A DNA stretch of 64,000 nt, taken from positions 124,001-188,000 of the forward strand of contig NZ_QXIR01000002.1 in NCBI RefSeq assembly GCF_003581585.1, given 5' to 3'. This document shows positions 18,174-27,142 of the stretch, piece after piece. The stretch comes from Bacillus salacetis. GTDB taxonomy: Bacteria; Bacillota; Bacilli; Bacillales; Bacillaceae_B. The notes under the pieces are model-generated. The model saw only the letters and a program-made list of their open reading frames with translations. It was not told where the DNA came from and did not search any database. The first letter of the stretch is position 1. Every line of letters starts with the position of its first letter. The position numbers were made by a program, and so were the translations under genes.

Positions 18174-18833
18174 ATGATTGTCGTTGGGATTGATTTATCA
18201 GGTCCATCCAATCCTCAAAACACGGTAGTTTCCATATTTGAAAAAGTCAACGGAGCTTTAAAATTCCGTCAGTTGATAACAGGTGCGACTGATGAAGCCA
18301 TTGTCTGCAGGATTAAAAAGGAAGCAGAAAACCACTCAGTATTCATTGGTATCGATTCCCCGTTATCCTACCAGGATGGAGGAGGCGACAGGCAGGCAGA
18401 CAAGAGTTTGCGGTCTTACATCACCAAACTCGGAATGAAACCCGCTTCCATCATGCCTCCCACTATGAACAGAATGGCTTACCTGACCTTAAGGGGAATT
18501 GCTTTAACCAGGGCAATCGAATATATCGACACCCAGAAACCCATTAAGATTGTCGAAGTTCATCCAGGAGCTGTCATGGGATCACGGGTCACTCAAGACT
18601 TGCTTCCACATCTTCTTCAATACAAGAAAGACAATGACTCGTTAAATGAGATATATCATTTTCTTCAATCGACCGACCTGAATGCATTGCCCGAAGAAGT
18701 GAAAGAAACCACGCATGCCATAGATTCATGTGCGGCAGCACTGGGAGCATGGAACTGGGGAGACCCATACCTTGACCCAAACTGGCATTGGAAGGCAGAA
18801 CCCCCCTTCCATCCCTATGACTATTGCTGTTAA
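18174..18833 (+). CDS. DUF429 protein (RNase H-like fold)
   Basis: 219 residues. Starts MIVVGIDLSGPSNPQNT, with the GIDSPLSY, EVHPGAVM and THAIDSCAAALGAW motifs of DUF429, whose acidic residues suggest a metal-dependent nuclease fold. No confirmed activity is known to me. AGAAGGTG precedes the ATG. The gap before it (17904-18173) is AT-rich with no gene. Confidence 0.85.
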   Translation: MIVVGIDLSGPSNPQNTVVSIFEKVNGALKFRQLITGATDEAIVCRIKKEAENHSVFIGIDSPLSYQDGGGDRQADKSLRSYITKLGMKPASIMPPTMNRMAYLTLRGIALTRAIEYIDTQKPIKIVEVHPGAVMGSRVTQDLLPHLLQYKKDNDSLNEIYHFLQSTDLNALPEEVKETTHAIDSCAAALGAWNWGDPYLDPNWHWKAEPPFHPYDYCC

Positions 18834-18924
18834 TAATTGTAACCCTTAAAAGATGCTGGGACATACCTATTTTATTAGCATTCAAAGTGGATTGCTCATT
18901 TCACTTTCGATCTAATTAAATTCA

Positions 18925-18983
18925 AAAAGCCGAACTATTCCAGAATGCTGAGTTAGCATTTCTAAAAAAAGTTCGGTTTTTTT
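18925..18983. terminator. bidirectional terminator between DUF429 and yndJ
   Basis: Outer stem AAAAAGCCGAACT / AGTTCGGTTTTTTT enclosing a second hairpin AATGCT / AGCATT. It lies between two convergent genes. Confidence 0.8.
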
Positions 18984-20640
18984 AGTTACTGAAAAGCTTT
19001 TGCCCCTGCCTCTTTTTATCATCCTGCTTGATAGAATATGTGATCTTCAGGAAAGTCATACCCAATAGCCACATCTGATGATAGGCCGTCAAAATATGAT
19101 TGCTCTCTTCCTTTAAATGAAACCTTTCGGCAAGGGGCAATTTCAAGGTCAGCTTCCAAATCGTCAGGTAGATGCCCTCATCTCCTTGTTTACTTCTCCT
19201 TAAACTGCTTGTCAAAATCAAATCATTTCCCTTGTTTTCAGGTTTTAAGATTCCTGTCATAGTTGATAAAGGAAGAGGAAGAGCAATATTCATATAGGCT
19301 TCTCCCTTGTAACAATGACGGGAATACAGTGCAAGAAAAACAGGCTCTCCGGCTTCATTGATCCTCCGCCATGCCCTTACCTTCTCCCTGCCATCCACTT
19401 CACTATCGACACCGATAATGTCACCAACCATGGCTTCTTCTCTTCCACCTTTCCCCAAGTGTATCTGTCCAGTCTTTTTACTCAGCTTTTCATACACCAA
19501 TGCCAAAGGGTAAAACCACTTTTCCCACGAAATCACAGCCTTCAACTCAAAGGCATTTGTATTCACATAAAAATCCTGGATAACAGGAGATAATTTGTCC
19601 GGATCAAAATGCGAAGACCTGTAATCGCTCATACAATCTGTCAGTCCCTTAAATTCAGTTTCACTCTCCAGTCCGTTATTATGCAGGAAGTCAATGCCGA
19701 TCGTTCTCCCTCCTCTGATGCTGCTGAAAGGCTTGCCAAAATGACGAAACTTCGTCTGAGGATTTTCTATATTCCAGCCGATCAATCCCAAGAGCGATAC
19801 ACCTAAAGCATTGGCGATTCCGTGCAGGAAGATCATTTCAGTAATTGATAATGTATTATTGCCTGATACTGAACCAAACGAGTAAATGATTGAAAAAACG
19901 ATGGTGACCAACAGAATTCCAGCAGATAAAGAGATGAGGATTCTCCCAGCCAGTGTCCTCCACTCAGAAGTAAATATCAAATACCCATAGAGAATAATAG
20001 AAGCCATATAAATTGAAACAGCCGCAAATTCGAGCACATTCCAATAGGTGATCCCAAGAGCAATGGTCATCGGTGAAACAATAGTAATCAGTAATACCAA
20101 ATTGTGCAGTTTTTGACGGGTTGCAGATTTCCGCTTAAGAAGTCCAGCAAATAGAGGAATGGAAAAAGCAGAATAATGGAAGTGAATCGCAGTCAGTAAG
20201 ACAATGATACCCGAAAAGCCCATCACTTCCACTTGCATTCCATATGCGAGCAGCCAAATACTTCCTAAAGATAGATACAGATAAGCAGTATCTATCGCTG
20301 TTTCTTCTATAATATTTACACCACGTTCCAGGATCCTTTTTGCTGCCGCTGCTCCCAGCCCCAATGCAAACACACACCAAACAATATATAAAGATGCTAT
20401 ATCCAGCATCATGGCCAGCAAGACAAAAATGGGTGCCAGAAAATAGACTTTATGAATGAAAGATTGAAGTCTTCCCAATTTCCCTCTCCGGTCAGTTCCA
20501 TCAATAAGCGGGAAGCTGAGAGGAATGAGAACTCCGACAGCAAAAAGAAGAAGACCTTCGACAAGGATTACAGAATCCTTTGGACTGAATATAAGGAAAA
20601 CAAGAACTGTGACCATACCCGCTGCCAGATTTCTATCCAT
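18982..20640 (-). CDS. yndJ: YndJ-family membrane protein
   Basis: 552 residues. N-terminal half with nine or more membrane helices (to about residue 300), C-terminal half soluble. Third gene of a yndG-yndH-yndJ order known from B. subtilis, where I recall sporulation-linked (sigma-E) expression; function unknown. The start was put at ATG 20640, which overlaps the yndH stop by eight bases (translational coupling); an upstream TTG frame to 20691 lacks a site. Confidence 0.85.
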   Translation of the reverse strand: MDRNLAAGMVTVLVFLIFSPKDSVILVEGLLLFAVGVLIPLSFPLIDGTDRRGKLGRLQSFIHKVYFLAPIFVLLAMMLDIASLYIVWCVFALGLGAAAAKRILERGVNIIEETAIDTAYLYLSLGSIWLLAYGMQVEVMGFSGIIVLLTAIHFHYSAFSIPLFAGLLKRKSATRQKLHNLVLLITIVSPMTIALGITYWNVLEFAAVSIYMASIILYGYLIFTSEWRTLAGRILISLSAGILLVTIVFSIIYSFGSVSGNNTLSITEMIFLHGIANALGVSLLGLIGWNIENPQTKFRHFGKPFSSIRGGRTIGIDFLHNNGLESETEFKGLTDCMSDYRSSHFDPDKLSPVIQDFYVNTNAFELKAVISWEKWFYPLALVYEKLSKKTGQIHLGKGGREEAMVGDIIGVDSEVDGREKVRAWRRINEAGEPVFLALYSRHCYKGEAYMNIALPLPLSTMTGILKPENKGNDLILTSSLRRSKQGDEGIYLTIWKLTLKLPLAERFHLKEESNHILTAYHQMWLLGMTFLKITYSIKQDDKKRQGQKLFSN

Positions 20641-21247
20641 GATTGTCACTGCTTTCTTTAAAATATCCTCTATAATAAAATAATTGCCCAAACAAAGGAT
20701 TTACCACACTCACGTCTATTTGGAACTCTAATTGTGTTTCATCAAAAGACTCTCTGATCGCAGCAGACCCGTATAAAAGCCGAGGGAGAGGGATCCTGAA
20801 TTTCCCTGCCTTCAACCATTGCCTTTTCGAAGAAATCAGCAGGTCTCCATTCTGTGCTGCTTTAAAATCCAGTGATGAAACCAAGAGGGCCGGCTCACCA
20901 AAGTAATCAATAACCTCACCATCTTCTAAGAACATGAAGGCATTGAACTTCCTGAGTTTCTTTTTAATAAAAAATGAACGGTTCCACTCCACAATATCCG
21001 TTCCTTCCTTGATCCTTACCTGATTTTCAATTGTGAACGGCACATTCCTGCCCCTTTCAGGAAAAAATAGGTTAAAGCGGGATCCCGCGAAAAATAACGG
21101 TTTAAGAAAGCGGTTCCCTCCTGAGATTTCATCCATTACACCTTCCCCTTTAAAGGGATGTCCCGTTGAAAATCGGTACCTTTCCTGCAGACGCGGATGC
21201 AGTTTGAGAAAATCTGGACCCATTGCCCTTTCATAAATGGATGTCAT
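20633..21247 (-). CDS. yndH: YndH-like DUF4166 protein
   Basis: 204 residues, soluble. Starts MTSIYERAMGPDFLKLHPRL, typical of DUF4166, which also occurs fused to oxidoreductases. Its stop overlaps the yndJ start, and it lies four bases after yndG. No known activity. Confidence 0.83.
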   Translation of the reverse strand: MTSIYERAMGPDFLKLHPRLQERYRFSTGHPFKGEGVMDEISGGNRFLKPLFFAGSRFNLFFPERGRNVPFTIENQVRIKEGTDIVEWNRSFFIKKKLRKFNAFMFLEDGEVIDYFGEPALLVSSLDFKAAQNGDLLISSKRQWLKAGKFRIPLPRLLYGSAAIRESFDETQLEFQIDVSVVNPLFGQLFYYRGYFKESSDNHG

Positions 21248-21251
21248 GGTG

Positions 21252-22160
21252 CTATTGCTCCTTCCTTTTCCTCTTGCACCTGTTGGCAGACGGCAGATCC
21301 CTGCTGTTTATATAGCCTGCAGCTGAAAGCGTCATTAGAGATACATTGAATGTTACAGGATTAAAAGGATGGCTTGCAGAAGCAGGATCCGCTATTAGTG
21401 CCGCTGCGGTCAACAATCCCAGAACAAGTCCGTGGACAGCAAATAACCATTTCTTCCGAAAGGGGATTATCCACACGAAAGCGAAGACTGCTTCAAGGAT
21501 TCCGACAATCCTCAGGGCTGTCACAGGGTTCATTTCATTTCCTATTAGGGAGGTCAGCATTGAAAGTTCATCCGGGTGATTGAAAATCAGTTTAGGAACC
21601 AGCCCTTGGTATAACCAAACGAAAAAGAACAGCAGACTGATCATACAGCAGGTCAAGGACTGCCTGATAACCAGTTTGGGGTGCAGACCTTTTTCCAGCC
21701 AGATTTTCAAAACGTCAAAACTCCAGGCTGTTGCCCACCCTATCAAGGGACGAAACAGAGTTCTGTCAAAAATCTCTCCAACCCTGCCGAAATTCGTTTC
21801 ATAATCATATTGCGTCTCAAACCTGACATCCTTTCCATCAGGAGTGTATTTCCAATATCCACGTCCCTCTTTGATCAATGAAAGCGGATGGGCCGTCCAG
21901 AATTTGAGTGATGACACCCGCTCTCCTGTTGCTTTATGTATTTCTCCAGCGGTTTCCCCGGTCCCTGATATGGATAAACCCAACCCTATATTTGTTTTAT
22001 ATAAAAAGCGCTGTGGTTCGCCTTCCTCCCGGGGCAGATAGGTTATCTTTGAAAAACGCAGATCCCATTCGGTGTGCTTGTCAGGATCTTGAGTGTGTTC
22101 CCAGATTTCTTCCATACCGCAATCAATGGAATGCCTCACATATATCGGTTTTGATACCAC
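21252..22160 (-). CDS. yndG: YndG-like protein: SRPBCC plus DoxX-like membrane domain
   Basis: 302 residues. An N-terminal START/SRPBCC-like lipid- or ligand-binding domain (about 1-165) is followed by four membrane helices of DoxX type (about 175-285). GTG start with AGGAGG seven bases upstream. First gene of the ynd operon. The pairing of a ligand-binding fold with a DoxX-like domain suggests handling of a hydrophobic molecule; this is inference. Confidence 0.82.
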   Translation of the reverse strand: MVSKPIYVRHSIDCGMEEIWEHTQDPDKHTEWDLRFSKITYLPREEGEPQRFLYKTNIGLGLSISGTGETAGEIHKATGERVSSLKFWTAHPLSLIKEGRGYWKYTPDGKDVRFETQYDYETNFGRVGEIFDRTLFRPLIGWATAWSFDVLKIWLEKGLHPKLVIRQSLTCCMISLLFFFVWLYQGLVPKLIFNHPDELSMLTSLIGNEMNPVTALRIVGILEAVFAFVWIIPFRKKWLFAVHGLVLGLLTAAALIADPASASHPFNPVTFNVSLMTLSAAGYINSRDLPSANRCKRKRKEQ

Positions 22161-22353
22161 GTTCGTGCCTCCTGACTCTTTGTCATTCTATTAAAATTTT
22201 ATCATATAATATAGACAAACAGATTTGAAATAGATGAAATTGATGGAAGATACGCTAAAGTGAAGTTTCTATGAACATGCCGCTTGATGGCTGTATTGCA
22301 TACGCTTTTATACTATAATGAATTGTAAGATCACGAGTATTGGAGGATCATTC

Positions 22354-22653
22354 ATGTGGAAAACGGATATAGGCAGATTCAGGCTGATGGGCTTTATCGA
22401 AGGAGCATCTCTTTTGATATTATTATTCATCGCCATGCCTCTAAAGTACATAGCAGACATTCCTGAAGCCGTTTCAATAGTGGGAGCGCTTCACGGTTTC
22501 TTTTTCATTCTCTATTTGCTGGTCATTGCCTACACGACCATTAAAGTGCGCTGGGCATTTAAATGGATCTTCGGTTCTGTCCTGGTGGCCTTCGTGCCTT
22601 TCGGAAATATGATCCTTGACAACCGGTTGAAAAAGAGCCGTTTTGCTTCATAA
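22354..22653 (+). CDS. DUF3817 membrane protein (YdzA-like)
   Basis: 99 residues, three membrane helices. Motifs FRLMGFIEGASLLILLF and ALHGFFFILYLL are typical of DUF3817. ATG at 22354 with TTGGAGG upstream; the longer frame lacks a site. Own terminator follows. Function unknown. Confidence 0.87.
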   Translation: MWKTDIGRFRLMGFIEGASLLILLFIAMPLKYIADIPEAVSIVGALHGFFFILYLLVIAYTTIKVRWAFKWIFGSVLVAFVPFGNMILDNRLKKSRFAS

Positions 22654-22675
22654 GGTATTAATGGATTTGGAAAGG

Positions 22676-22703
22676 GCAGCGAAGAAAATTCGCTGCTTTT
22701 TTT
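22676..22703 (+). terminator. terminator after DUF3817 gene
   Basis: Stem GCAGCGAA / TTCGCTGC with a five-base loop and seven T. Confidence 0.85.
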
Positions 22704-22819
22704 ATTTCTAGCGAATCAAAGTTATTTTCTTTTATAGAAGGAGGTCGACGTGAGGTCATTTAAGAGTCCCTTGATTTAGTTAGCAGCATTAAAGGAAAGA
22801 AGGTTTTTTATACATTATT

Positions 22820-23650
22820 CTCTCGGACTACGATGTATTATGTACTAAAAACCACTCTATTCCTGCATCATAATCCTGGCTCTGGTGAATGATGGCTGAT
22901 AAACCACTTTATTACTACATCATATCTTCGGATTCGATGAATGATGCATGAAAGACCACTCTATTACTACATCATTATCTGGGATGCGAGGAATGATGCC
23001 TGAAAAATCCCTTTATTCCTGCATCATTATCTCGGACTGCGATGAATGATGTTCTAATTCCCCCTCTATTACTACATCATATCTTCGGATTCGATGAATG
23101 ATGTCCGAAAGACCACTCTATTACTACATCATAAAATCGAACGCGATGAATGATGTACTAATAACCCCTTTATTCCTACATCATTATCTCGGACAGCGGT
23201 GAATGATGCCTGAAAGACCACTCTATTACTACATCATAAAATCGAACGCGATGAATGATGTACTAATAACCCCTTTATTCCTGCATCATTATCTCGGATT
23301 GCGACGAATGATGTCCGAAATACCACTCTATTCCTACATCATTATCACGGATTGCGATAAATGATGTCCGAAATACCACTCTATTCCTGCATCATTATCT
23401 CGGACTGCGATGAATGATGTCCAAAAAGCCACTCTATTCCTACATCATTATCTCGGACTGCGATGAATGATGTCCGAAATACCACTCTATTCCTACATCA
23501 TTATCCCAAATACTATGAATGATTTCCGATAAACCCCTTTATTCCTGCATCATTATCTCGGATGTGGTGAATGATGGCCTAAAAGCTGCTCACCTAAATC
23601 TCAAATACTATAAATGATGTCCGAAAACCGCTTTATTCACCCACCTTCAT
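22820..23650. repeat. tandem array, about 16 units, 52/53-bp period, noncoding
   Basis: The marker GAATGATG (or a one-base variant) recurs at 22834, 22887, 22939, 22991, 23044, 23096, 23148, 23201, 23253, 23306, 23359, 23412, 23465, 23517, 23569 and, degenerate, 23612. Spacings are 52 or 53 except the last (43). A unit reads GAATGATGTCCGAAATAC, CACTCTATTCCTACATCAT, TATCTCGGACTGCGAT. The period is not a multiple of three and no long frame crosses it. Each unit has two overlapping inverted repeats: AATGATGT/ACATCATT, and TCGGAC/GTCCGA across the unit border. It lies between converging genes (22354 on plus, 23826 on minus). The rest of the 22.7-23.8 kb gap shows no gene. Confidence 0.92.
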
Positions 23651-23776
23651 CCCGAAACCAGAACACTATAAATCACAAAGCTCGTGCCCGGGCAGTTTCG
23701 TTATCTTAGCTCTTCCAAAGTAAAGCTGCCTAGGTGAGGTTCCCACCCGGCGAAAAAAGACTATCCTATACACCAA

Positions 23777-23806
23777 AACACCCCGCCTAGTTTATAGCGG
23801 GGTGTT
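23777..23806 (-). terminator. terminator after small basic-protein gene
   Basis: Perfect ten-pair stem AACACCCCGC / GCGGGGTGTT, then TTTTGG on the minus strand. Confidence 0.7.
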
Positions 23807-23825
23807 CGTTGTTATTTAGTTTGGT

Positions 23826-23924
23826 TCAATAAGATCTGGCACTTCTCTTTTTGTTTCTATACTTTCTATAAATCGGATATACGATAGGTCCCCATTTTAT
23901 CAATGTTCTGATCAGTCGTTTCAT
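23826..23924 (-). CDS. small basic hydrophobic protein, 32 aa
   Basis: ATG with GGGAGG seven bases upstream; starts MKRLIRTLIKWGPIVYPIY and ends in a run of Arg, Lys and Ser. One amphipathic or membrane-seeking helix and a basic tail. Family not named, but start, site and terminator are all good. Confidence 0.6.
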   Translation of the reverse strand: MKRLIRTLIKWGPIVYPIYRKYRNKKRSARSY

Positions 23925-23984
23925 GATAGTACCTCCCAACTGTTTCTTCTTAATTTTTACCTCATTTGAAAGTTTTTCAAACTA

Positions 23985-24470
23985 TCAATCCAATGGGTCC
24001 GCTTTTCTGCCGTATTTGATAACCTCATAAATCGCCAGGCCGTCACTAGGCTGACCTTCACCGGTTTTGAAAGGAAATAAGGAAAAGAAAATGAAATAGA
24101 CTGAGAAATAAACAAACTGATAGAAGAATATATGGACAGGCAGCGTTCCCTGATAGATCAAATAATTGACCAGTAGGATGACGATCAGATTCGCTATGCT
24201 GCCTGAGAGATAAATCAGGATATGAACCCATTTTCGATCATATTTCAGTTTGTCATATTGACACCAGCCATCCATGAAATACATTCTTTTCACTTCCAGC
24301 GGCCCTATCTTGAACAGCCTCTTACCGGCGCCTATTGTAAAGTTGATTTTTGCTCCGAACATCCTTGCAGCTAAGACATGCCCCGCCTCATGAACCAATG
24401 TCACGATAGGCAATGTCAGAAAAAAAGCTAGGAAGAACGTCCACATATCACTAAGTGTAAACAAATCCAT
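23985..24470 (-). CDS. M50/site-2-protease-like membrane protein
   Basis: 161 residues with four membrane segments. The zinc motif HEAGH (LVHEAGHVLAARMFGA) lies in the first, as in M50 intramembrane proteases; a later GSIANLIV stretch fits. Shorter than processive S2P enzymes and no PDZ. Probably a small regulatory or housekeeping membrane peptidase; substrate unknown. The ribosome binding site (GGGGGT) is very close to the ATG, so the start is not certain. Confidence 0.75.
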   Translation of the reverse strand: MDLFTLSDMWTFFLAFFLTLPIVTLVHEAGHVLAARMFGAKINFTIGAGKRLFKIGPLEVKRMYFMDGWCQYDKLKYDRKWVHILIYLSGSIANLIVILLVNYLIYQGTLPVHIFFYQFVYFSVYFIFFSLFPFKTGEGQPSDGLAIYEVIKYGRKADPLD

Positions 24471-24654
24471 GACCCCCGTTTTTCTTGTTGTCCCTGTCTA
24501 TTTCCTGATTTACATGTAGATAAGCCTTAATTGCAGGATTGTCATACACTCGTAAATTACCGTTTATTCCTGACTTAAAACAGTCAAAAATTGCCGGCTG
24601 AAATAAAGCGTTTCCAAAAAGGGTCTGATCCCACCCCAGCAAGCAAACCAAATT

Positions 24655-24687
24655 AAAAACGCCCCGGGCAGCAGCCCGGGACGTTTA
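24655..24687 (-). terminator. terminator after 92-residue gene
   Basis: Stem with GCCCCGGGC / GCCCGGGACG flanked by AAAAAC and GTTTAC; TTTTTA follows on the minus strand. Confidence 0.8.
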
Positions 24688-24714
24688 CTGAAGAGGTTTT
24701 CCTATGGTGGTCCC

Positions 24715-24993
24715 CTACTTCAATGCTTTATAAGCTTGAATGAATTTGGCCGGCTCCTGTTTGACATAGAAACTAAAAACCCCTTGATTGGTGTGCAAGT
24801 ATAAGAAGCCTTTATCCTTGTTCAAGGATTTGAATGAAACATCAAAAACATTTTTCATCCTGAAGGTTTTGGTTGTGCAGACAATGCTCTCGGCAAATAA
24901 ACGTAATTCGTGCTCGCTTTCATCAGCCATTTGGATATTATGTTCGATCTTTCTTGTGACAACATAATACGGGTGACTGGTTATCAATGTCAT
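24715..24993 (-). CDS. hypothetical protein, 92 aa
   Basis: Beta-rich small protein (LYLHTNQGVFSFYVKQEP near the end), resembling a PH-like or YcxB-C type fold; family not firmly recognised. Its ATG overlaps the stop of the oxidoreductase gene as ATGA, so the two are co-translated. Confidence 0.7.
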   Translation of the reverse strand: MTLITSHPYYVVTRKIEHNIQMADESEHELRLFAESIVCTTKTFRMKNVFDVSFKSLNKDKGFLYLHTNQGVFSFYVKQEPAKFIQAYKALK

Positions 24994-25979
24994 GATGGTC
25001 GATCACTTGGAAATTCGATTCCTATCTGCTTTCGTGCCTCATCAAGAATGGACATTGTATTCGCGGAAAGCTGGAAAGACTGCAGTGCAGATTCCGTTTT
25101 CCCTTTTTTGACCAAATCGACAAATTCACAAATTTCATAGTACATTGTGTTTTCTTCCTGTTTCATGCTGATGTCCTCGACTGTTCCATCCCTGTACTGT
25201 ATTTCTACTTTATGAGGGTCTGAAATACTGTCGATGATTATACTTCCGTCTTCTCCTTGGATCTCAGAAGGAATCGTAGAATTTGTAATCTTGGAGTACA
25301 TGGCGACGGCCTCCATTCCTTCATAATTGAAAAGAACAGTGCCTTCCCCATCTGCACCTGTTGCAAGCATCATTCCCTGTGCATAAATGCTTTTTGGCAT
25401 CCCAAGTAATGATATAACCGGGAGGACGCAGTAGATGCCGATATCCATCAGTGCGCCATTACCAAGCTCGGGCTTGAAGGCATTGAGGACAGTGCCATTC
25501 CTATAGGCATCATACCTTGATGAATATTGATTTTTAACAGATACAAACCTTCTGACTTGTCCAATTTTCGGGAGATTCGCCTTGATTGATTGGAAGCTTG
25601 GGATGAATGTTGTTTTTAAAGCTTCCATAAAAAGTACATTATTTTCCTTGGCGGCGGTGACCATCTCCTGCAGCTCACCTGTGTTGATAGCAGCCGGTTT
25701 TTCGCACAGCACATGCTTTCCTTTTTCCATAAAAATGATTGACTGCTTCGCATGCAGAATATTTGGGCTTGCTATGTAAACAGCATCAATTTTGCCGCTC
25801 GCAGCCATCTCCTCTAAATCAGTGAAGGTATTATCAATATTATATTTTGCGGCAAACTCCTTTGCCTTTTCTTCAGTCCTTGAATAAACAGCCGACAGTT
25901 CAAAATCCTCCACCCTGCTTGCTGCATCTAGGAATCTATCTGTGATCCAATTGGTTCCAATAACTCCGAAACGAATCAT
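24990..25979 (-). CDS. Gfo/Idh/MocA family NAD(P)-dependent oxidoreductase
   Basis: 329 residues. Rossmann start MIRFGVIGTNWITDRFL, then the catalytic-lysine motif HVLCEKPAAIN and a C-terminal alpha/beta domain (DIGIYCVLPVI). Acts on sugars, inositols or related polyols; B. subtilis YulF and YrbE are relatives. The start at 25979 follows GGAAGGGG; the longer frame from 26021 does not have a site. Overlaps the next gene by four bases. Confidence 0.92.
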   Translation of the reverse strand: MIRFGVIGTNWITDRFLDAASRVEDFELSAVYSRTEEKAKEFAAKYNIDNTFTDLEEMAASGKIDAVYIASPNILHAKQSIIFMEKGKHVLCEKPAAINTGELQEMVTAAKENNVLFMEALKTTFIPSFQSIKANLPKIGQVRRFVSVKNQYSSRYDAYRNGTVLNAFKPELGNGALMDIGIYCVLPVISLLGMPKSIYAQGMMLATGADGEGTVLFNYEGMEAVAMYSKITNSTIPSEIQGEDGSIIIDSISDPHKVEIQYRDGTVEDISMKQEENTMYYEICEFVDLVKKGKTESALQSFQLSANTMSILDEARKQIGIEFPSDRPS

Positions 25980-26244
25980 GGTAAGCCCCTTCCTGCTAAC
26001 TGCTTTAGTGTTGATACCCACACTTTATCACTTTTTCCAGATGTGGTGAAATTATTTATCCTGTCTGCAAAAAGAACTTTTATTAATTTTTACTGAAAGC
26101 AGTTCATATATTAAACCGACATGGTTCAGACAGGTTCGGGTATGAGGAGGATTTCACCCCCGGATTCCGACTTTCTAAAGCCTTCATCCCAAAAGCTTCC
26201 ACATTTCCATAGGTTTAAGAAAATGTAAAGGAGTGTCATTCATA

Positions 26245-27057
26245 ATGAGCAGAAATGGTTTAGAAGATAAAGCCCTCTTTGAACACCGCTTTTGGCTGCA
26301 GATTCTTGGGGATCACGCGAGATTTATACATGATACACTCTCCCCGACAGAGAAAGAGGAAATCCAGCATGCGGACCAATTCATCTCCGTTATGGATCAG
26401 CTCCTTCAAATGTCAAGGCAGCCGCTTTCCGGGCAGAAGCTCGATGATTTGAACAAGATGGCCGCAAAGCAGGCGGAGAAGATGAGAACCTTCAAACTTT
26501 CTCTTATAAAAAAGAAATTGACAGGCAAAGTAATCATCGGGCTAGGGGAAACTTTCATCAATCACATGGTGAATGAGCTGGAAGAGTATCTTACTATTCT
26601 AGATCACTTGCTGCGCAATGAGGGGGTACCTGACTTCCATCCGGTCCACCACCACCTTCTATGGCTGTCGGATGCAGCGGGACACGCAGGAGCCATTAAC
26701 GATGAACTGGATTTAAGCGAGAAAAAATTAAAGCATAAAGGATCCTCCTTCCAGAAGGATTTCGAAGCATTTTATTTAAAATCGATTGAACTTGCGGGTT
26801 ATCTCAGGACAGGGCTTTCAGAATTCCCGGCGCTGTCAAAGTTCAATCAGGACGTCGAACTCGAGATGAAGATATTCCGGAATTTCCTGGCAGAGCTGGA
26901 GGAATGGGAGATGAATAATCAACTGCTTGGTTCCTTTTCTGCACTGATGGCAGACCATATGGGACGTGAAGAATGCTATTACCTGGTCAAACTTTACGAA
27001 TCAGCCGGAACCCAGCTGCCAAACTGCGATCCAACGTCCCCTCGAGTGACAGCCTGA
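26245..27057 (+). CDS. DUF2935 protein (paired four-helix bundles)
   Basis: 270 residues, all-helical. Two related halves each with acidic/His metal-type motifs (FEHRFWLQILGDHARF at the start, and LWLSDAAGHAGAIND then MADHMGREECYY later), as in the ferritin-like DUF2935 family. Metal binding is inferred. Start at ATG 26245 (MSRNGLED) with GGAG 11 bases upstream; the GTG at 26233 overlaps that site. Confidence 0.85.
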   Translation: MSRNGLEDKALFEHRFWLQILGDHARFIHDTLSPTEKEEIQHADQFISVMDQLLQMSRQPLSGQKLDDLNKMAAKQAEKMRTFKLSLIKKKLTGKVIIGLGETFINHMVNELEEYLTILDHLLRNEGVPDFHPVHHHLLWLSDAAGHAGAINDELDLSEKKLKHKGSSFQKDFEAFYLKSIELAGYLRTGLSEFPALSKFNQDVELEMKIFRNFLAELEEWEMNNQLLGSFSALMADHMGREECYYLVKLYESAGTQLPNCDPTSPRVTA

Positions 27058-27116
27058 ACACTTCACCACTTTAAAGCACTGGGGGACAGTCCCCTGATAC
27101 GTTAAAGCGGTAAAGC
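27054..27116. repeat. GGGACAGTCCC repeat, copy D
   Basis: Centre GGGGGACAGTCCCC, left flank CACTTTAAAGCACT, right flank CGTTAAAGCGGTAAAGC. Starts at the stop codon of the DUF2935 gene. Arms pair partly. Confidence 0.75.
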
Positions 27117-27142
27117 ACAAAAGCCCAAGGCTGCTTGGGCTT

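Noticed and set aside
22820-23650. CRISPR array
   Set aside because: The whole 52/53-bp unit is repeated; there are no unique spacers between short identical repeats, and no cas genes are near.
24451-24651. 66-codon minus-strand frame overlapping the M50-like gene
   Set aside because: No ribosome binding site for any start; the part VYDNPAIKAYLHVNQEIDR looks protein-like but support is too weak.
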